Source: Ipomoea triloba (taxonomy: Eukaryota; Streptophyta; Magnoliopsida; Solanales; Convolvulaceae). Taken from it: 64,000 nucleotides of DNA. Made by a program: the position numbers and the translations under genes. Below are positions 19,812 through 32,015 of the stretch, piece after piece. The first letter of the stretch is position 1. The number at the start of each line of letters is the position of its first letter. The stretch spans positions 16,309,084 through 16,373,083 of the forward strand of contig NC_044916.1 of assembly GCF_003576645.1 (NCBI RefSeq). Reading direction: 5' to 3'. A model generated the notes under the pieces. The model did not search any database, was not told the origin of the DNA, and worked only from the letters and a program-made list of their open reading frames with translations.

Positions 19812-22807
19812 TTTCCTTGCAGGACACCAGGGACGTGTGGTTCATTGACAGTGGATGTTCGAGACATATGACTGGAAATCTAACACTGCTTGAGAACATC
19901 CAACCTATCGAAGGTCCCTTGGTGACATTTGGCGACAACGAGAAGAAGGGGCGCACAAGAGCTGTTGGTGAAATCCAAAAGAATGAGCTGGTTATTAAAG
20001 GAGTGTCCTACGTTGAGGGGCTCAAGTTCAATCTCCTTAGTACAAGCCAGTTCTGTGACAAGGGCCACAAAGTTGTCTTCACCAAAAGCAAATGTCAGAT
20101 TATGAACGAGGAATCTCTCGAAGTCGTCTTGGAAGCAGCAAGGAAAGGAAACATGTACATAGTGGATTGGAGGTCTGCAAAACCATCCCTATGTATGCTA
20201 GCAAGGAGCAAGGAAGATTTATGCTGGGATTGGCATAGTAAGCTTAGTCATCTGAACTTCAAGACTATCAACAAGCTTACTAAGAGGAACTTAGTGGAAG
20301 GACTGCCCAAAGTGACGTTTCGAAAGGATAAAATCTGTGAGGCATGTCAACGTTGCAAACAGATCAAATCCTCTTTCAAGAGCAAAGCCGATACATCATC
20401 CACTAGACCATTAAGTCTTCTTCACATGGACTTATTTGGCCCAGTGGATCCACCCAGCATAAAGGGAAAGAAGTACACTCTTGTGGTAGTGGATGACTAC
20501 ACAAGATTCACTTGGACCGTGTTCTTAACCAAGAAAAGCGAGACAAAAATTGCCCTACCAAATCTCTTGAAACAAGTTCAAGTTGAAAAGGAAGTCTCGA
20601 TACTAAAGATCCGGTCAGATCAAGGTGGAGAGTTCGTTAATCAAGTAATCGAGAGCTACTGCAACGAGAACGGAATTCATCATCAACTATCAGCTGCTCG
20701 AACACCTCAACAAAACGGGGTTGCTGAAAGAAGGAACAGAACTCTCAAAGAAGCCGCAAGGACCATGCTCTCGCAAGCCAACATATCACAAGGATTTTGG
20801 GCAGAAGCAATCAACACAGCGTGCTACACCCAAAATCGGTCCTTGATAGTAAAAGGAGTTGGAAAGACTCCATATGAGTTGTGGAATGGAAGAAAACCGA
20901 ATGTAAGCCACTTCCACTCATTCGGGTGCAAATGCTATATTCACAACAATGGGAAGACTCAACGAAGAACTTTTGAAGAAAAGGCAGATGATGGAGTATT
21001 TCTGGGATACTCATCGACAAGCAAAGCACTCAGAGTCTTCAACAAGCGGAGTTTGGTGGTTGAAGAGTCCATACATGTTACCTTTGATGAAAGGGCATCA
21101 ACAGATCAACCATCAAAGACAACGGAAGCTGCTGAGGAAGATCAGCCAGAGTCTATCGAGAGATCAAACTTACCTCTCGAAGACAAGCAGTCGATAGTTC
21201 GAGACGTAGCAGAACTCCAGTCAGAATCAGATGATGAAGAGTCTACCAAGAAGAAAGCGCCTGACTCAGTTGATCAAAACCAGATCATAGATGTTCAACC
21301 CATATCTCAACCTTCAATGGAAGTATCAACTGAGGAGCCGCAACCCGACCTAAGATGGCTGAGAAGTCACCCTGCTGATCAAGTGATCGGAGATGTACGT
21401 GACAGAGTTCGAACCAGATCAGCTTACAGAGAAAGCATGTTTGCTTGTTTTCTATCTCAAATAGAGCCTAAGGTGATCGATGAGGCTCTAAGCGACGCAG
21501 ATTGGGTGCAAGCAATGCAAGAGGAACTTCATCAGTTCGAGAGGAACGACGTTTGGGAACTAGTTCCGAGACCTCATCATCAGAATGTCATTGGTACAAA
21601 GTGGGTTTTCAGAAACAAGATGAATGAGGATGGAGTTATTGTTAGGAACAAGGCCAGACTTGTTGCTAAAGGATACTGCCAGGAGGAAGGAATAGATTTT
21701 GATGAAACCTTCGCTCCGGTGGCACGTCTCGAAGCCATACATATATTTCTCGCATATGCTGCCTTCAAAGACTTCAAGGTATATCAAATGGATGTCAAGA
21801 GAGCTTTTCTGAACGGACTTCTTGAAGAAGAGGTGTACGTTGAACAACCTCCGGGTTTCTTGAAGGACGTGGGAGCTGACAAGGTATTCAAATTGAAAAA
21901 GGCACTTTACGGCTTGAAACAAGCTCCGAGAGCTTGGTATGATACCTTATCCTCTTTTCTACTTCAGTGTGGGTTCACCAAAGGCCTAGTGGACAAAACA
22001 TTGTTTAGAATTAAGGATGGGGATCATATCTTATTGGTGCAAATCTATGTGGACGATATCATTTTTGGANCCTCAGTCAAAGTACCCATGGGAACCTCTC
22101 TACGTATCGATGTTGATAGTGAAGGTCGAGAGGTCGATCAAACTACATATCGAGGTATCATCGGATCTCTTCTTTATTTAACTGCTAGTAGACCAGATAT
22201 ATCCTTTGCAGTAGGTGTATGTGCTAGATTTCAGGCAAGTCCTAAGGAGAGTCACTTAAATGCATCTAAAAGGATTCTTAGATATCTCAAGGGTACGCAA
22301 AGTGTTGAACTTTGGTATTCAAGAGGTGGATCTTTCGAACTAATGGGTTATTCAGATGCGAACTTTGCCGGATGTAAAATAGATCGAAAGAGCACATCAG
22401 GGACATGTCAGTTTCTAGGTGGAAGACTTGTCTCATGGTTTAGCAAGAAACAGCATTCGATAGCTACAAGCACCGCTGAGGCAGAATATGTAGCAGCTGG
22501 AAGTTGTTGTGCTCAGATTTTATGGATGAAGCAACAATTACTGGATTATGGTGTTGAATGTAAAGAAGTTAAGGTTATGTGTGACAACACTAGTGCTATA
22601 GCTATTACTCAGAATCCAGTGTTACATTCAAGGACAAAACACATTGATATCAAGTATCACTTCATCCGAGACCATGTTGAGAAAAAGGATATAACTTTGG
22701 AATATGTTGCAACGGAGGAGCAACTAGCAGATATTTTCACAAAAGCGTTATGTGAAAATAGATTCTCTCAACTAAGGTTAGAATTGGGAATGATAGAATT
22801 GAGTTGA
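19808..22807 (+). pseudogene. pol: pol polyprotein, interior B, interrupted by an assembly join
   Basis: Copia polyprotein with protease ([10 protein letters not shown]), GAG-pre-integrase, an uninterrupted integrase core (RSDQGGEF), reverse transcriptase to YVDDIIFG, then an N at 22070. About 185 bases present in A (8922-9106) are missing there, covering the end of the RT domain; the frame happens to continue. RNase H and the end follow. Two changes near catalytic positions differ from [10 protein letters not shown] for DVKSAFLNG in RT, and SDANFAG for SDADFAG in RNase H. The gap is technical, so the real gene may be full length; the two substitutions may reduce activity. Confidence 0.88.
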
Positions 22808-22959
22808 ATGGTCAAATCCTATCGTCTTAAATGTAGTGCCATGAACTGTTCCGCATGTGAGGAGCAGTTTCATCAACTTTATGGCAGCTTTGGAGTTACA
22901 CAGCATTGAATGGTCATTCATGTAGCATCCCGTGACTCTATAGTGTTAAATTTTTGGGC

Positions 22960-22967
22960 TATAAATA
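22960..22967 (+). promoter_or_regulatory. Internal TATA box before small ORF, interior B
   Basis: TATAAATA within GGGCTATAAATAGAGGG, 39 bases before the ATG at 23006; counterpart of 9998-10005. Its duplicate is at 24837-24844. Confidence 0.5.
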
Positions 22968-23005
22968 GAGGGATTTTCTCAGCAGTTTATGTCATCGACT
23001 TCTTC

Positions 23006-23371
23006 ATGGAGAAGAAGAAAGGAAAAGACGATGTACCATTCTGGTATAGAGGAAGGAAATCAGCAGCCAAGTCCAAAGACTTTCAAGGAGAAAACTATCC
23101 AGAATTAACGAAGGGTGAACAGATTGCGGAGTTTCCTGATAATCCAAGCAAGCATCCTATTCCCATCCAAGGTGAATGGATCCCCATATGCGAGGAGATC
23201 CACAACGGTGGGATACTGGAGTCAGGAGAAGAGTCCCGTATAAGTGGGACTCCTACCGCTGCACATTCCGGAAAAGGATCTCCCTCAATCAAATGGAGAA
23301 TCAAGGGAAAGGGAGATGGAGCCTGTGAGGAGGGCAGCAGCGGAGAGGTAGAGAAAAACAAGAAAAATTAG
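23006..23371 (+). CDS. Small accessory ORF, interior B, function unknown
   Basis: A 121-residue ORF starting MEKKKGKDDVPFWYRGRK, homologous in frame to 10044-10412 for ~95 residues (QGENYPE, PIPIQGEWIP, GILESGEES, GTPTAAHSGKG). Its C-terminus is shortened by a deletion relative to A and ends in lysine-rich residues. An in-frame ATG further upstream (22910) also exists, but A is not open there and the TATA box lies between, so 23006 is preferred. An identical duplicate lies at 24883-25248. Confidence 0.55.
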   Translation: MEKKKGKDDVPFWYRGRKSAAKSKDFQGENYPELTKGEQIAEFPDNPSKHPIPIQGEWIPICEEIHNGGILESGEESRISGTPTAAHSGKGSPSIKWRIKGKGDGACEEGSSGEVEKNKKN

Positions 23372-23732
23372 CCACCTCTAGTTCTGTTACTCAGATAAAT
23401 AGAATTTTAGATGGCTAGTTCTTGTTCTAATAATAGATTCCTATATGGCTATCCAAGGCCAAACAAAAGTTTCTAGGGAATCTAATAGGATATTGATTCA
23501 TATGTAATGTACTTGGAAATCACTAAATGAACTTAAGGAAACGTTCCAAGTGATATCCTTTGGATGAATCAATCTTGTTTCTTTCATCGCAATCTGTGTT
23601 CGACAGATAGTTCGAGAGATACATGTTCAGTTTGCCTATATACGTTATGTCTCGAAGAAGGGTAGTTCGAGAGATCACTTCGAAAGATAACAAACTGACT
23701 CACTACGTATCTCTAAATGGAGGAATAAGGAG

Positions 23733-23770
23733 GGTTAGGGATCAATCACTCAGGGGGAAGATCCTTAACC
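23733..23770 (+). promoter_or_regulatory. Hairpin 1 with polypurine loop, interior B
   Basis: Same stem GGTTAGGGATC / GATCCTTAACC and loop as in A. The gap between hairpins is ~50 bases here against ~23 in A, so the hairpins are better conserved than their linker. Confidence 0.6.
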
Positions 23771-23820
23771 ATTTAATGCGTTGCTATTAGATATTCCAGA
23801 TCAAGACGGAGGAATAAGGA

Positions 23821-23859
23821 GGTTTAGGGATCAATCACTCAGGGGGAAGATCCTTAAAC
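23821..23859 (+). promoter_or_regulatory. Hairpin 2 with polypurine loop, interior B
   Basis: Stem GTTTAGGGATC / GATCCTTAAAC, as in A at 10912. Confidence 0.6.
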
Positions 23860-23947
23860 TAGTATCGACGAAGTGTTCACCTTTGAGAGGTGAAACTGAT
23901 GAATTCAACAGATATATGTGGAACGGCTATTTTAGAAATTAATGATN

Positions 23948-24684
23948 CCTCAGTCAAAGTACCCATGGGAACCTCTCTACGTATCGATGTTGATAGTGAA
24001 GGTCGAGAGGTCGATCAAACTACATATCGAGGTATCATCGGATCTCTTCTTTATTTAACTGCTAGTAGACCAGATATATCCTTTGCAGTAGGTGTATGTG
24101 CTAGATTTCAGGCAAGTCCTAAGGAGAGTCACTTAAATGCATCTAAAAGGATTCTTAGATATCTCAAGGGTACGCAAAGTGTTGAACTTTGGTATTCAAG
24201 AGGTGGATCTTTCGAACTAATGGGTTATTCAGATGCGAACTTTGCCGGATGTAAAATAGATCGAAAGAGCACATCAGGGACATGTCAGTTTCTAGGTGGA
24301 AGACTTGTCTCATGGTTTAGCAAGAAACAGCATTCGATAGCTACAAGCACCGCTGAGGCAGAATATGTAGCAGCTGGAAGTTGTTGTGCTCAGATTTTAT
24401 GGATGAAGCAACAATTACTGGATTATGGTGTTGAATGTAAAGAAGTTAAGGTTATGTGTGACAACACTAGTGCTATAGCTATTACTCAGAATCCAGTGTT
24501 ACATTCAAGGACAAAACACATTGATATCAAGTATCACTTCATCCGAGACCATGTTGAGAAAAAGGATATAACTTTGGAATATGTTGCAACGGAGGAGCAA
24601 CTAGCAGATATTTTCACAAAAGCGTTATGTGAAAATAGATTCTCTCAACTAAGGTTAGAATTGGGAATGATAGAATTGAGTTGA
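23948..24684 (+). pseudogene. pol: Duplicate pol C-terminus (RT end and RNase H)
   Basis: Identical to 22071-22807, from [13 protein letters not shown] to the terminal GMIELS. The start codon seen upstream (23890) is spacer DNA read through the N and is not part of the gene. It is most likely an assembly duplicate. Confidence 0.85.
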
Positions 24685-24882
24685 ATGGTCAAATCCTATC
24701 GTCTTAAATGTAGTGCCATGAACTGTTCCGCATGTGAGGAGCAGTTTCATCAACTTTATGGCAGCTTTGGAGTTACACAGCATTGAATGGTCATTCATGT
24801 AGCATCCCGTGACTCTATAGTGTTAAATTTTTGGGCTATAAATAGAGGGATTTTCTCAGCAGTTTATGTCATCGACTTCTTC

Positions 24883-25248
24883 ATGGAGAAGAAGAAAGGA
24901 AAAGACGATGTACCATTCTGGTATAGAGGAAGGAAATCAGCAGCCAAGTCCAAAGACTTTCAAGGAGAAAACTATCCAGAATTAACGAAGGGTGAACAGA
25001 TTGCGGAGTTTCCTGATAATCCAAGCAAGCATCCTATTCCCATCCAAGGTGAATGGATCCCCATATGCGAGGAGATCCACAACGGTGGGATACTGGAGTC
25101 AGGAGAAGAGTCCCGTATAAGTGGGACTCCTACCGCTGCACATTCCGGAAAAGGATCTCCCTCAATCAAATGGAGAATCAAGGGAAAGGGAGATGGAGCC
25201 TGTGAGGAGGGCAGCAGCGGAGAGGTAGAGAAAAACAAGAAAAATTAG
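24883..25248 (+). pseudogene. Duplicate small accessory ORF, interior B
   Basis: Identical to 23006-23371 as part of duplicated block 3. Marked here so that it is not counted as an extra gene; the reading frame itself is open. Confidence 0.7.
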
Positions 25249-25823
25249 CCACCTCTAGTTCTGTTACTCAGATAAATAGAATTTTAGATGGCTAGTTCTT
25301 GTTCTAATAATAGATTCCTATATGGCTATCCAAGGCCAAACAAAAGTTTCTAGGGAATCTAATAGGATATTGATTCATATGTAATGTACTTGGAAATCAC
25401 TAAATGAACTTAAGGAAACGTTCCAAGTGATATCCTTTGGATGAATCAATCTTGTTTCTTTCATCGCAATCTGTGTTCGACAGATAGTTCGAGAGATACA
25501 TGTTCAGTTTGCCTATATACGTTATGTCTCGAAGAAGGGTAGTTCGAGAGATCACTTCGAAAGATAACAAACTGACTCACTACGTATCTCTAAATGGAGG
25601 AATAAGGAGGGTTAGGGATCAATCACTCAGGGGGAAGATCCTTAACCATTTAATGCGTTGCTATTAGATATTCCAGATCAAGACGGAGGAATAAGGAGGT
25701 TTAGGGATCAATCACTCAGGGGGAAGATCCTTAAACTAGTATCGACGAAGTGTTCACCTTTGAGAGGTGAAACTGATGAATTCAACAGATATATGTGGAA
25801 CGGCTATTTTAGAAATTAATGAT

Positions 25824-26202
25824 CAGCCACGTGGTCTTCGGTTACCTACGGTCTTCCATGCTTAAGGGCACTATCTTAATTAGTGGGAGCATGCTCATAA
25901 AGATATCTTATCTTATAAAACCCAACTTTAAACCGTCCCATACTCTTTCCCAAAAATATCCTTACCTTAAGTTACACGCTGACCGTTATAAGGGGTATTT
26001 CCGACCTTTCAATTCTTTCAAATTAACCGAGATCTCAAGTAGGGTCAAACTCTCAACCCTACCCACATATCCGACCCAAATCCACAAGATATAAAAGCCA
26101 AATCCATCATCCATACCCGGATTCAAGCTCAATCCGAATACCCAAAATCCCCAAATTACATACACTATACACATTCCCTCCAAAACATCAAAGCTTTCAA
26201 CA
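25824..26202 (+). other. Leader of the long ORF, interior B
   Basis: Non-coding, homologous to 11030-11401 of A. It includes CAGCCACGTGG with a G-box-like CACGTG core (A has CTAGCCACGTGG) and the TATA box at 26090. Confidence 0.55.
26090..26097 (+). promoter_or_regulatory. Internal TATA box before the long ORF, interior B
   Basis: TATAAAAG, 113 bases upstream of the lost start codon. Conserved with A at 11290-11297. Confidence 0.5.
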
Positions 26203-26740
26203 ATAGCGTCCGAATCTTCAACTTCAACCTCATCTTCCTATGCATACCAGAAGGAGCTGGAACACATACGCTCTCAAATCAAGCAAGTCAAGGCGGGGAG
26301 TATCCTTGACAGAGATGGTTTCGTTGCTCACTCGACGAACCCAACAATGGCAGAGAAAGTCCTGAAGAAGTTCGAGAAGGCAGGACTAATGAAGTATATG
26401 ACGCATGACTACCGAACCATCCACGACCTCGACTTCACCGAATGGTTCGCTAATGCTAAGGTCACGAAGGGCAAGATTGAAAGCCGCTTCAACGAAATCG
26501 ACATCACGACCTCTGTTGGAGACCTAAGGGCAGCATTTGATTTTGCCGCATCAGAGGAGGCAGTCAAGCACCTCTCGGATTACAACCTGAACAAGCAAGC
26601 ATTTTGGGACAAAATCCGATTGGAGAATGCACCGCCCAGAGCAACCTCTGCCCTCCGCAAGTTCCATTTGAAGGAGAGGTTTGCCATTGTCACCGACCTC
26701 ATCATGAAGTTCATTCTCGGCAAGGTGTCCGGAACAGATG
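26203..26740 (+). pseudogene. Long envelope-position ORF, interior B, 5' part
   Basis: Homologous to the N-terminus of the intact A ORF. The start codon is ATA instead of ATG; the next in-frame ATG is at 26347, 48 codons in. The frame is open to the N at 26741, inside the KVSGTDEVS region. About 40 bases are missing at the join. Confidence 0.88.
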
Positions 26741-26741
26741 N

Positions 26742-27059
26742 ATCTGGAACAACAATCAAATGGACTGGGCACACATCATCTTCAACTTCCTCAAACAACA
26801 AGTGCAGGGCTCAGTCTCAAACACCAATCCGTCGATCAGTAAAAAGGTTGGTTTCGGTTTTGTTGTTCAATATTTACTCAGTTTAAAGGGTTTGCAGTTG
26901 AGGGAAGGGAGAGAGATTCATCGAAATACCTATATGGGTAGGACGAAATCTCAAGCTCCAAAGTCCAAGGGTGTACAAATTGCACCCTCTCCCTCAAAGC
27001 CTAAGGGAAAGGGCAAAAGGAAGGCTCAAACTGAGGAGGAGAATACTGATGATGAGCTT
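26742..27059 (+). pseudogene. Long ORF, interior B, second part up to the solo LTR
   Basis: Continues the homology from WNNNQMDWAHIIFNFL to the Lys-rich linker and the acidic ENTDDELL segment, then is cut by the solo LTR at 27065. The same piece recurs at 28283-28600 as part of duplicated block 4, where a few more upstream bases (ILHAIW) survive. Confidence 0.85.
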
Positions 27060-27064
27060 CTGGG

Positions 27065-28268
27065 TGTTAGGAACATAATGTAATGAGTTTTGATGATACC
27101 AAATGTAATCTAGAATCCCCTAAGTCTCGAAGGATAGGAATTATATGTAAGTTCGACAAGTAAACTAAAAGCGAAAATACAAACGGGTAACTTGAGCTCA
27201 ACTCGGAAAATATTTAAGCTTAAGGTGAAACTTGTGTGAACATCTTAGAAAGTCTCGTGTTGTAATTTCATAGATAGATCAGAAGAAGGCACGGGACAAC
27301 ACTGGAGGAATAAGGGTCTGCGAGACATCAACTAAGTCTCGAGACATAAGCAGAGTTCGAGAGATAGGATCTCTCGATACAACAATCCAGTTCGAGACAT
27401 AAGCAGAGTTCGAGAGATAGATCTCTCGATACATGGGGACGAGACATCATCTTTGGTCTCGATAAACTGACACTTCTCCAAAAGGCTGAATGACGGTCAG
27501 GAAGCATGGATAAAGTTCGGAGAAGAATAATATCATGGAGATAAAATATTAAGGAGGTGCCAGAAATGGATGCCACATCAGAATTCCACAACAAACGGAT
27601 AGAAGGTGCACCAATCCAAAGTCAGTCTTATTCCCTAAAACGAGGATCAATGGGAATATAAAAAGAGTAACTTTTACCAAAAGTAGCTAGTGGAGCATGG
27701 ACTCAAGAAAGTGGATTATGGAATATTCACTACCAAACAAAAGGTTCAAGTTACAAGACCACCACTCCATGAAGAATGCTGAAAAGATGCAAGTCCCATA
27801 CACAACATGGGAGACAAATTTCAAACGGAATAATTTTCCCTCCAACGGAATTATTCCTCAACTCTCATATAAAAAGGACGTGAAGACACAAGCTAAGTGC
27901 GGTTAAGGGAAGAGTGGTTCATTCGAAAATCTTAAGAGGTGTCTGATTCAAACGTTCAAGTGCAAGTGCTAAAATTGGAATATCATCCTGATATTCAAAA
28001 ACAGCGAGAAAACACATCTTAGTGTTTGAGAAAGTTACAAAGCTTAAAACTGCTACACATCTAGAAGGTGACCGAAGCTGCTCTACATCGAAATTGATTC
28101 AACGATAGCTTGTGGTCAGATTGGAGTTTGTTACATTCAACTGTGACAACCAAAGGTCCTTGCTTTGGATTAAGCAAGAGAGGCGGAGTAACCTGGCAGC
28201 TGTCTAGTGAAGATCCTGAGGCTTGAGGCGGGCTTGGTGATCAAAGCTCAAGTGCTCGAGAGGTGGAG
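27065..28268 (+). mobile_element. Solo LTR, incomplete first copy
   Basis: Starts TGTTAGGAAC after CTGGG and stops at the N at 28269. Same sequence as the first 1204 bases of the complete solo LTR at 28606-30247; probable assembly duplicate. Confidence 0.85.
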
Positions 28269-28605
28269 NAATCCTCCATGCCATCTGGAACAACAATCAA
28301 ATGGACTGGGCACACATCATCTTCAACTTCCTCAAACAACAAGTGCAGGGCTCAGTCTCAAACACCAATCCGTCGATCAGTAAAAAGGTTGGTTTCGGTT
28401 TTGTTGTTCAATATTTACTCAGTTTAAAGGGTTTGCAGTTGAGGGAAGGGAGAGAGATTCATCGAAATACCTATATGGGTAGGACGAAATCTCAAGCTCC
28501 AAAGTCCAAGGGTGTACAAATTGCACCCTCTCCCTCAAAGCCTAAGGGAAAGGGCAAAAGGAAGGCTCAAACTGAGGAGGAGAATACTGATGATGAGCTT
28601 CTGGG

Positions 28606-30247
28606 TGTTAGGAACATAATGTAATGAGTTTTGATGATACCAAATGTAATCTAGAATCCCCTAAGTCTCGAAGGATAGGAATTATATGTAAGTTCGACAA
28701 GTAAACTAAAAGCGAAAATACAAACGGGTAACTTGAGCTCAACTCGGAAAATATTTAAGCTTAAGGTGAAACTTGTGTGAACATCTTAGAAAGTCTCGTG
28801 TTGTAATTTCATAGATAGATCAGAAGAAGGCACGGGACAACACTGGAGGAATAAGGGTCTGCGAGACATCAACTAAGTCTCGAGACATAAGCAGAGTTCG
28901 AGAGATAGGATCTCTCGATACAACAATCCAGTTCGAGACATAAGCAGAGTTCGAGAGATAGATCTCTCGATACATGGGGACGAGACATCATCTTTGGTCT
29001 CGATAAACTGACACTTCTCCAAAAGGCTGAATGACGGTCAGGAAGCATGGATAAAGTTCGGAGAAGAATAATATCATGGAGATAAAATATTAAGGAGGTG
29101 CCAGAAATGGATGCCACATCAGAATTCCACAACAAACGGATAGAAGGTGCACCAATCCAAAGTCAGTCTTATTCCCTAAAACGAGGATCAATGGGAATAT
29201 AAAAAGAGTAACTTTTACCAAAAGTAGCTAGTGGAGCATGGACTCAAGAAAGTGGATTATGGAATATTCACTACCAAACAAAAGGTTCAAGTTACAAGAC
29301 CACCACTCCATGAAGAATGCTGAAAAGATGCAAGTCCCATACACAACATGGGAGACAAATTTCAAACGGAATAATTTTCCCTCCAACGGAATTATTCCTC
29401 AACTCTCATATAAAAAGGACGTGAAGACACAAGCTAAGTGCGGTTAAGGGAAGAGTGGTTCATTCGAAAATCTTAAGAGGTGTCTGATTCAAACGTTCAA
29501 GTGCAAGTGCTAAAATTGGAATATCATCCTGATATTCAAAAACAGCGAGAAAACACATCTTAGTGTTTGAGAAAGTTACAAAGCTTAAAACTGCTACACA
29601 TCTAGAAGGTGACCGAAGCTGCTCTACATCGAAATTGATTCAACGATAGCTTGTGGTCAGATTGGAGTTTGTTACATTCAACTGTGACAACCAAAGGTCC
29701 TTGCTTTGGATTAAGCAAGAGAGGCGGAGTAACCTGGCAGCTGTCTAGTGAAGATCCTGAGGCTTGAGGCGGGCTTGGTGATCAAAGCTCAAGTGCTCGA
29801 GAGGTGGAGTAACAAGAAGCGGGGCGAAAAACCTGAGGCTTGAGGTGGGCTTCGTGATCAAAGCTCAAGCGCTCGATATTGTACTAAAAAGGGAAGTTTT
29901 TAGTGCAATCCTTCCAGGGAGTTTCTGGAAGAAGAGTGGACGTAGGCGGGTTGGCCGAACCACTTAAAAGTCTCTCTCGCATTTACTTTCTGTTTTTATC
30001 TCTCGTTATCTAACTCTCGAACTGCACTGCATATAACCGCACCTCTCGAACTAACTCAAACTCGTGCTATTTAAAAGGGGATAACCTTTCCGCTGCGCAT
30101 AAAACTTTTTCTTCATCTTGTGAGGTATTGGACCTAAACATCCTAAGTCCAATACACACGAGAGATCGAAAAAGATTTGCAAAATCTTATACAAGTCTAT
30201 TCACCCCCCCACCTCTAGACTTGTACCCCATCCCCTTGGGACCAACA
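28606..30247 (+). mobile_element. Solo LTR inserted in the long ORF of interior B
   Basis: A 1642-base LTR of the same family (TGTTAGGAAC...ACCAACA) flanked on both sides by CTGGG (28601-28605 and 30248-30252), a 5-base target-site duplication. Neither a primer site nor a polypurine tract adjoins it. On its right the long ORF resumes in register with the A homologue. It is therefore a separate later insertion that lost its interior by LTR-LTR recombination, not a boundary of the composite. Confidence 0.93.
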
Positions 30248-30252
30248 CTGGG

Positions 30253-31538
30253 TACACTGATCAAAAGGGTTATTTTGCCAAAGAGGGCTAAAAGAGCCAA
30301 AACTGTGGTTGTCACCCAGACTCGAGAGGTGACACCCTCTGTTATTCGAGTACCGTTTGAGGACAGGGCACAAGCCCAGGGGGAACCTCAGGCTACACTG
30401 GCCGCTGAGGTTGAGAGAGTGACCCCTACCAGATCCATCTCGGGTGGAATTATTGATGATCTGAATGTCGATGGTGTTGGTATTGCTGATGATTCTTTAG
30501 ATATGCCTCGAGAGGAGGCTCGAGAGGTTGAAGGCACTGGGATCAGTGATCCAGTGCAGGGTGATGCTGAGGAACCACGACAGGTGGTTCGAGAGATAAC
30601 TGCTTCAGCAGCTGAAGCTCAAGACTATGTGGAATCTGCTGACGATCAGGGCACTGTGGTTAGTGACCCAGTGCAAAGTGCTCAAAATGTGGAGTTGACA
30701 CCCACTGAATCTGTTCAAGTTGAAGGAACAATAGCCAGAGTGACAGTGACTGTGGAGCCAGGTGACGATCTCTCGGAGCACAATCGAGAGATCAATACGC
30801 AAGTAGTGGAAGCTGCATCAGCGACAGAAATCCTATCTGCTGAATCTCATGATTTGAATGATGATGCCACTGCTCAGTTAGATCACCATGTTGAAGATGC
30901 GTCTAGCCTGGATGACTTCTCTAGGGTTCTTCGATGGATCAACTGGAAAACAGGCCCTTTTGATCAACTGATTGCACGAGCAGCAGATATGGAGGCTGAG
31001 GAGATCTTCGCTTTAAACTGGTTGAACCTTACAGAACTCCCAGCCAATGAACTTTTAAACCTTGCCCATGAGATGCACGTGACTAGGAGGAATCTTGGTC
31101 GATCTGACAAAGGAAAGGGCATAGCTGCTGATGCACAAGAAGCCGAAGCCGAGCCTGTAATAGATCCTGAAGTCGAAGCAAAGTTTCAAGAAGATATCAG
31201 GCTCGCCACTGCTCTATCCTTGGGACAGAATGTAAAGGATACGAGAGGTCCAGGGGAAACCTCAGGAGTTGCGAGTAATGATGCTGAAAATCCTATACCA
31301 ACAGCCGCAATTCCTTTGTCCCAAGTGAGTAATTCTGCTCTGGATGAACAGGTAGCAACATCGAGAGGTGAGTCCGAGACCTTTGAAGCACTTGAGGTGG
31401 CACCCAACTCAGTTCTACTTCTGCCACCACCTGAGTCCACACCCTCGAATGACACCGATGAAGCACAGACAATTCGAGAGGGTGAAATTCCATTGCTCAC
31501 ACTGCCGAGCTTTCCTATCGACATGGAACTGCCATCAC
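30253..31538 (+). pseudogene. Long ORF, interior B, third part, first copy
   Basis: Homology to the A ORF resumes (LIKRVILPKRAKRAKTV) and is open to the N at 31539. It duplicates 32016-33301. Confidence 0.82.
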
Positions 31539-31539
31539 N

Positions 31540-32010
31540 GGTGATCAAAGCTCAAGTGCTCGATAGGTGGAGTAACAAGAAGCGGGGCGAAAAACCTGAG
31601 GCTTGAGGTGGGCTTCGTGATCAAAGCTCAAGCGCTCGATATTGTACTAAAAAGGGAAGTTTTTAGTGCAATCCTTCCAGGGAGTTTCTGGAAGAAGAGT
31701 GGACGTAGGCGGGTTGGCCGAACCACTTAAAAGTCTCTCTCGCATTTACTTTCTGTTTTTATCTCTCGTTATCTAACTCTCGAACTGCACTGCATATAAC
31801 CGCACCTCTCGAACTAACTCAAACTCGTGCTATTTAAAAGGGGATAACCTTTCCGCTGCGCATAAAACTTTTTCTTCATCTTGTGAGGTATTGGACCTAA
31901 ACATCCTAAGTCCAATACACACGAGAGATCGAAAAAGATTTGCAAAATCTTATACAAGTCTATTCACCCCCCCACCTCTAGACTTGTACCCCATCCCCTT
32001 GGGACCAACA
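31540..32010 (+). mobile_element. Solo LTR, 3' fragment in duplicated block 5
   Basis: Last 471 bases of the same LTR, ending ACCAACA and followed by CTGGG (32011-32015). Probable assembly duplicate of 29777-30247. Confidence 0.85.
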
Positions 32011-32015
32011 CTGGG

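Larger units (their letters stand above)
23372..23946 (+). other. Accessory spacer, interior B (first copy)
   Basis: Non-coding spacer homologous to 10540-11030 of A, with TTCGAGAGAT motifs and the two hairpins. It ends in the N at 23947. Confidence 0.6.
22071..25823. repeat. Duplicated block 3 around the N at 23947
   Basis: Bases 22071-23946 recur at 23948-25823 (offset 1877) with no difference I could see. The block holds the pol C-terminus, small ORF and both hairpins. It begins at the same base that follows the N at 22070, so the two N joins come from one unresolved overlap. Confidence 0.9.
26742..29809. repeat. Duplicated block 4 around the N at 28269
   Basis: Bases 26742-28268 recur at 28283-29809 (offset 1541). 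The block holds part of the long ORF and most of the inserted LTR. Single N at the join; probably technical. Confidence 0.88.
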
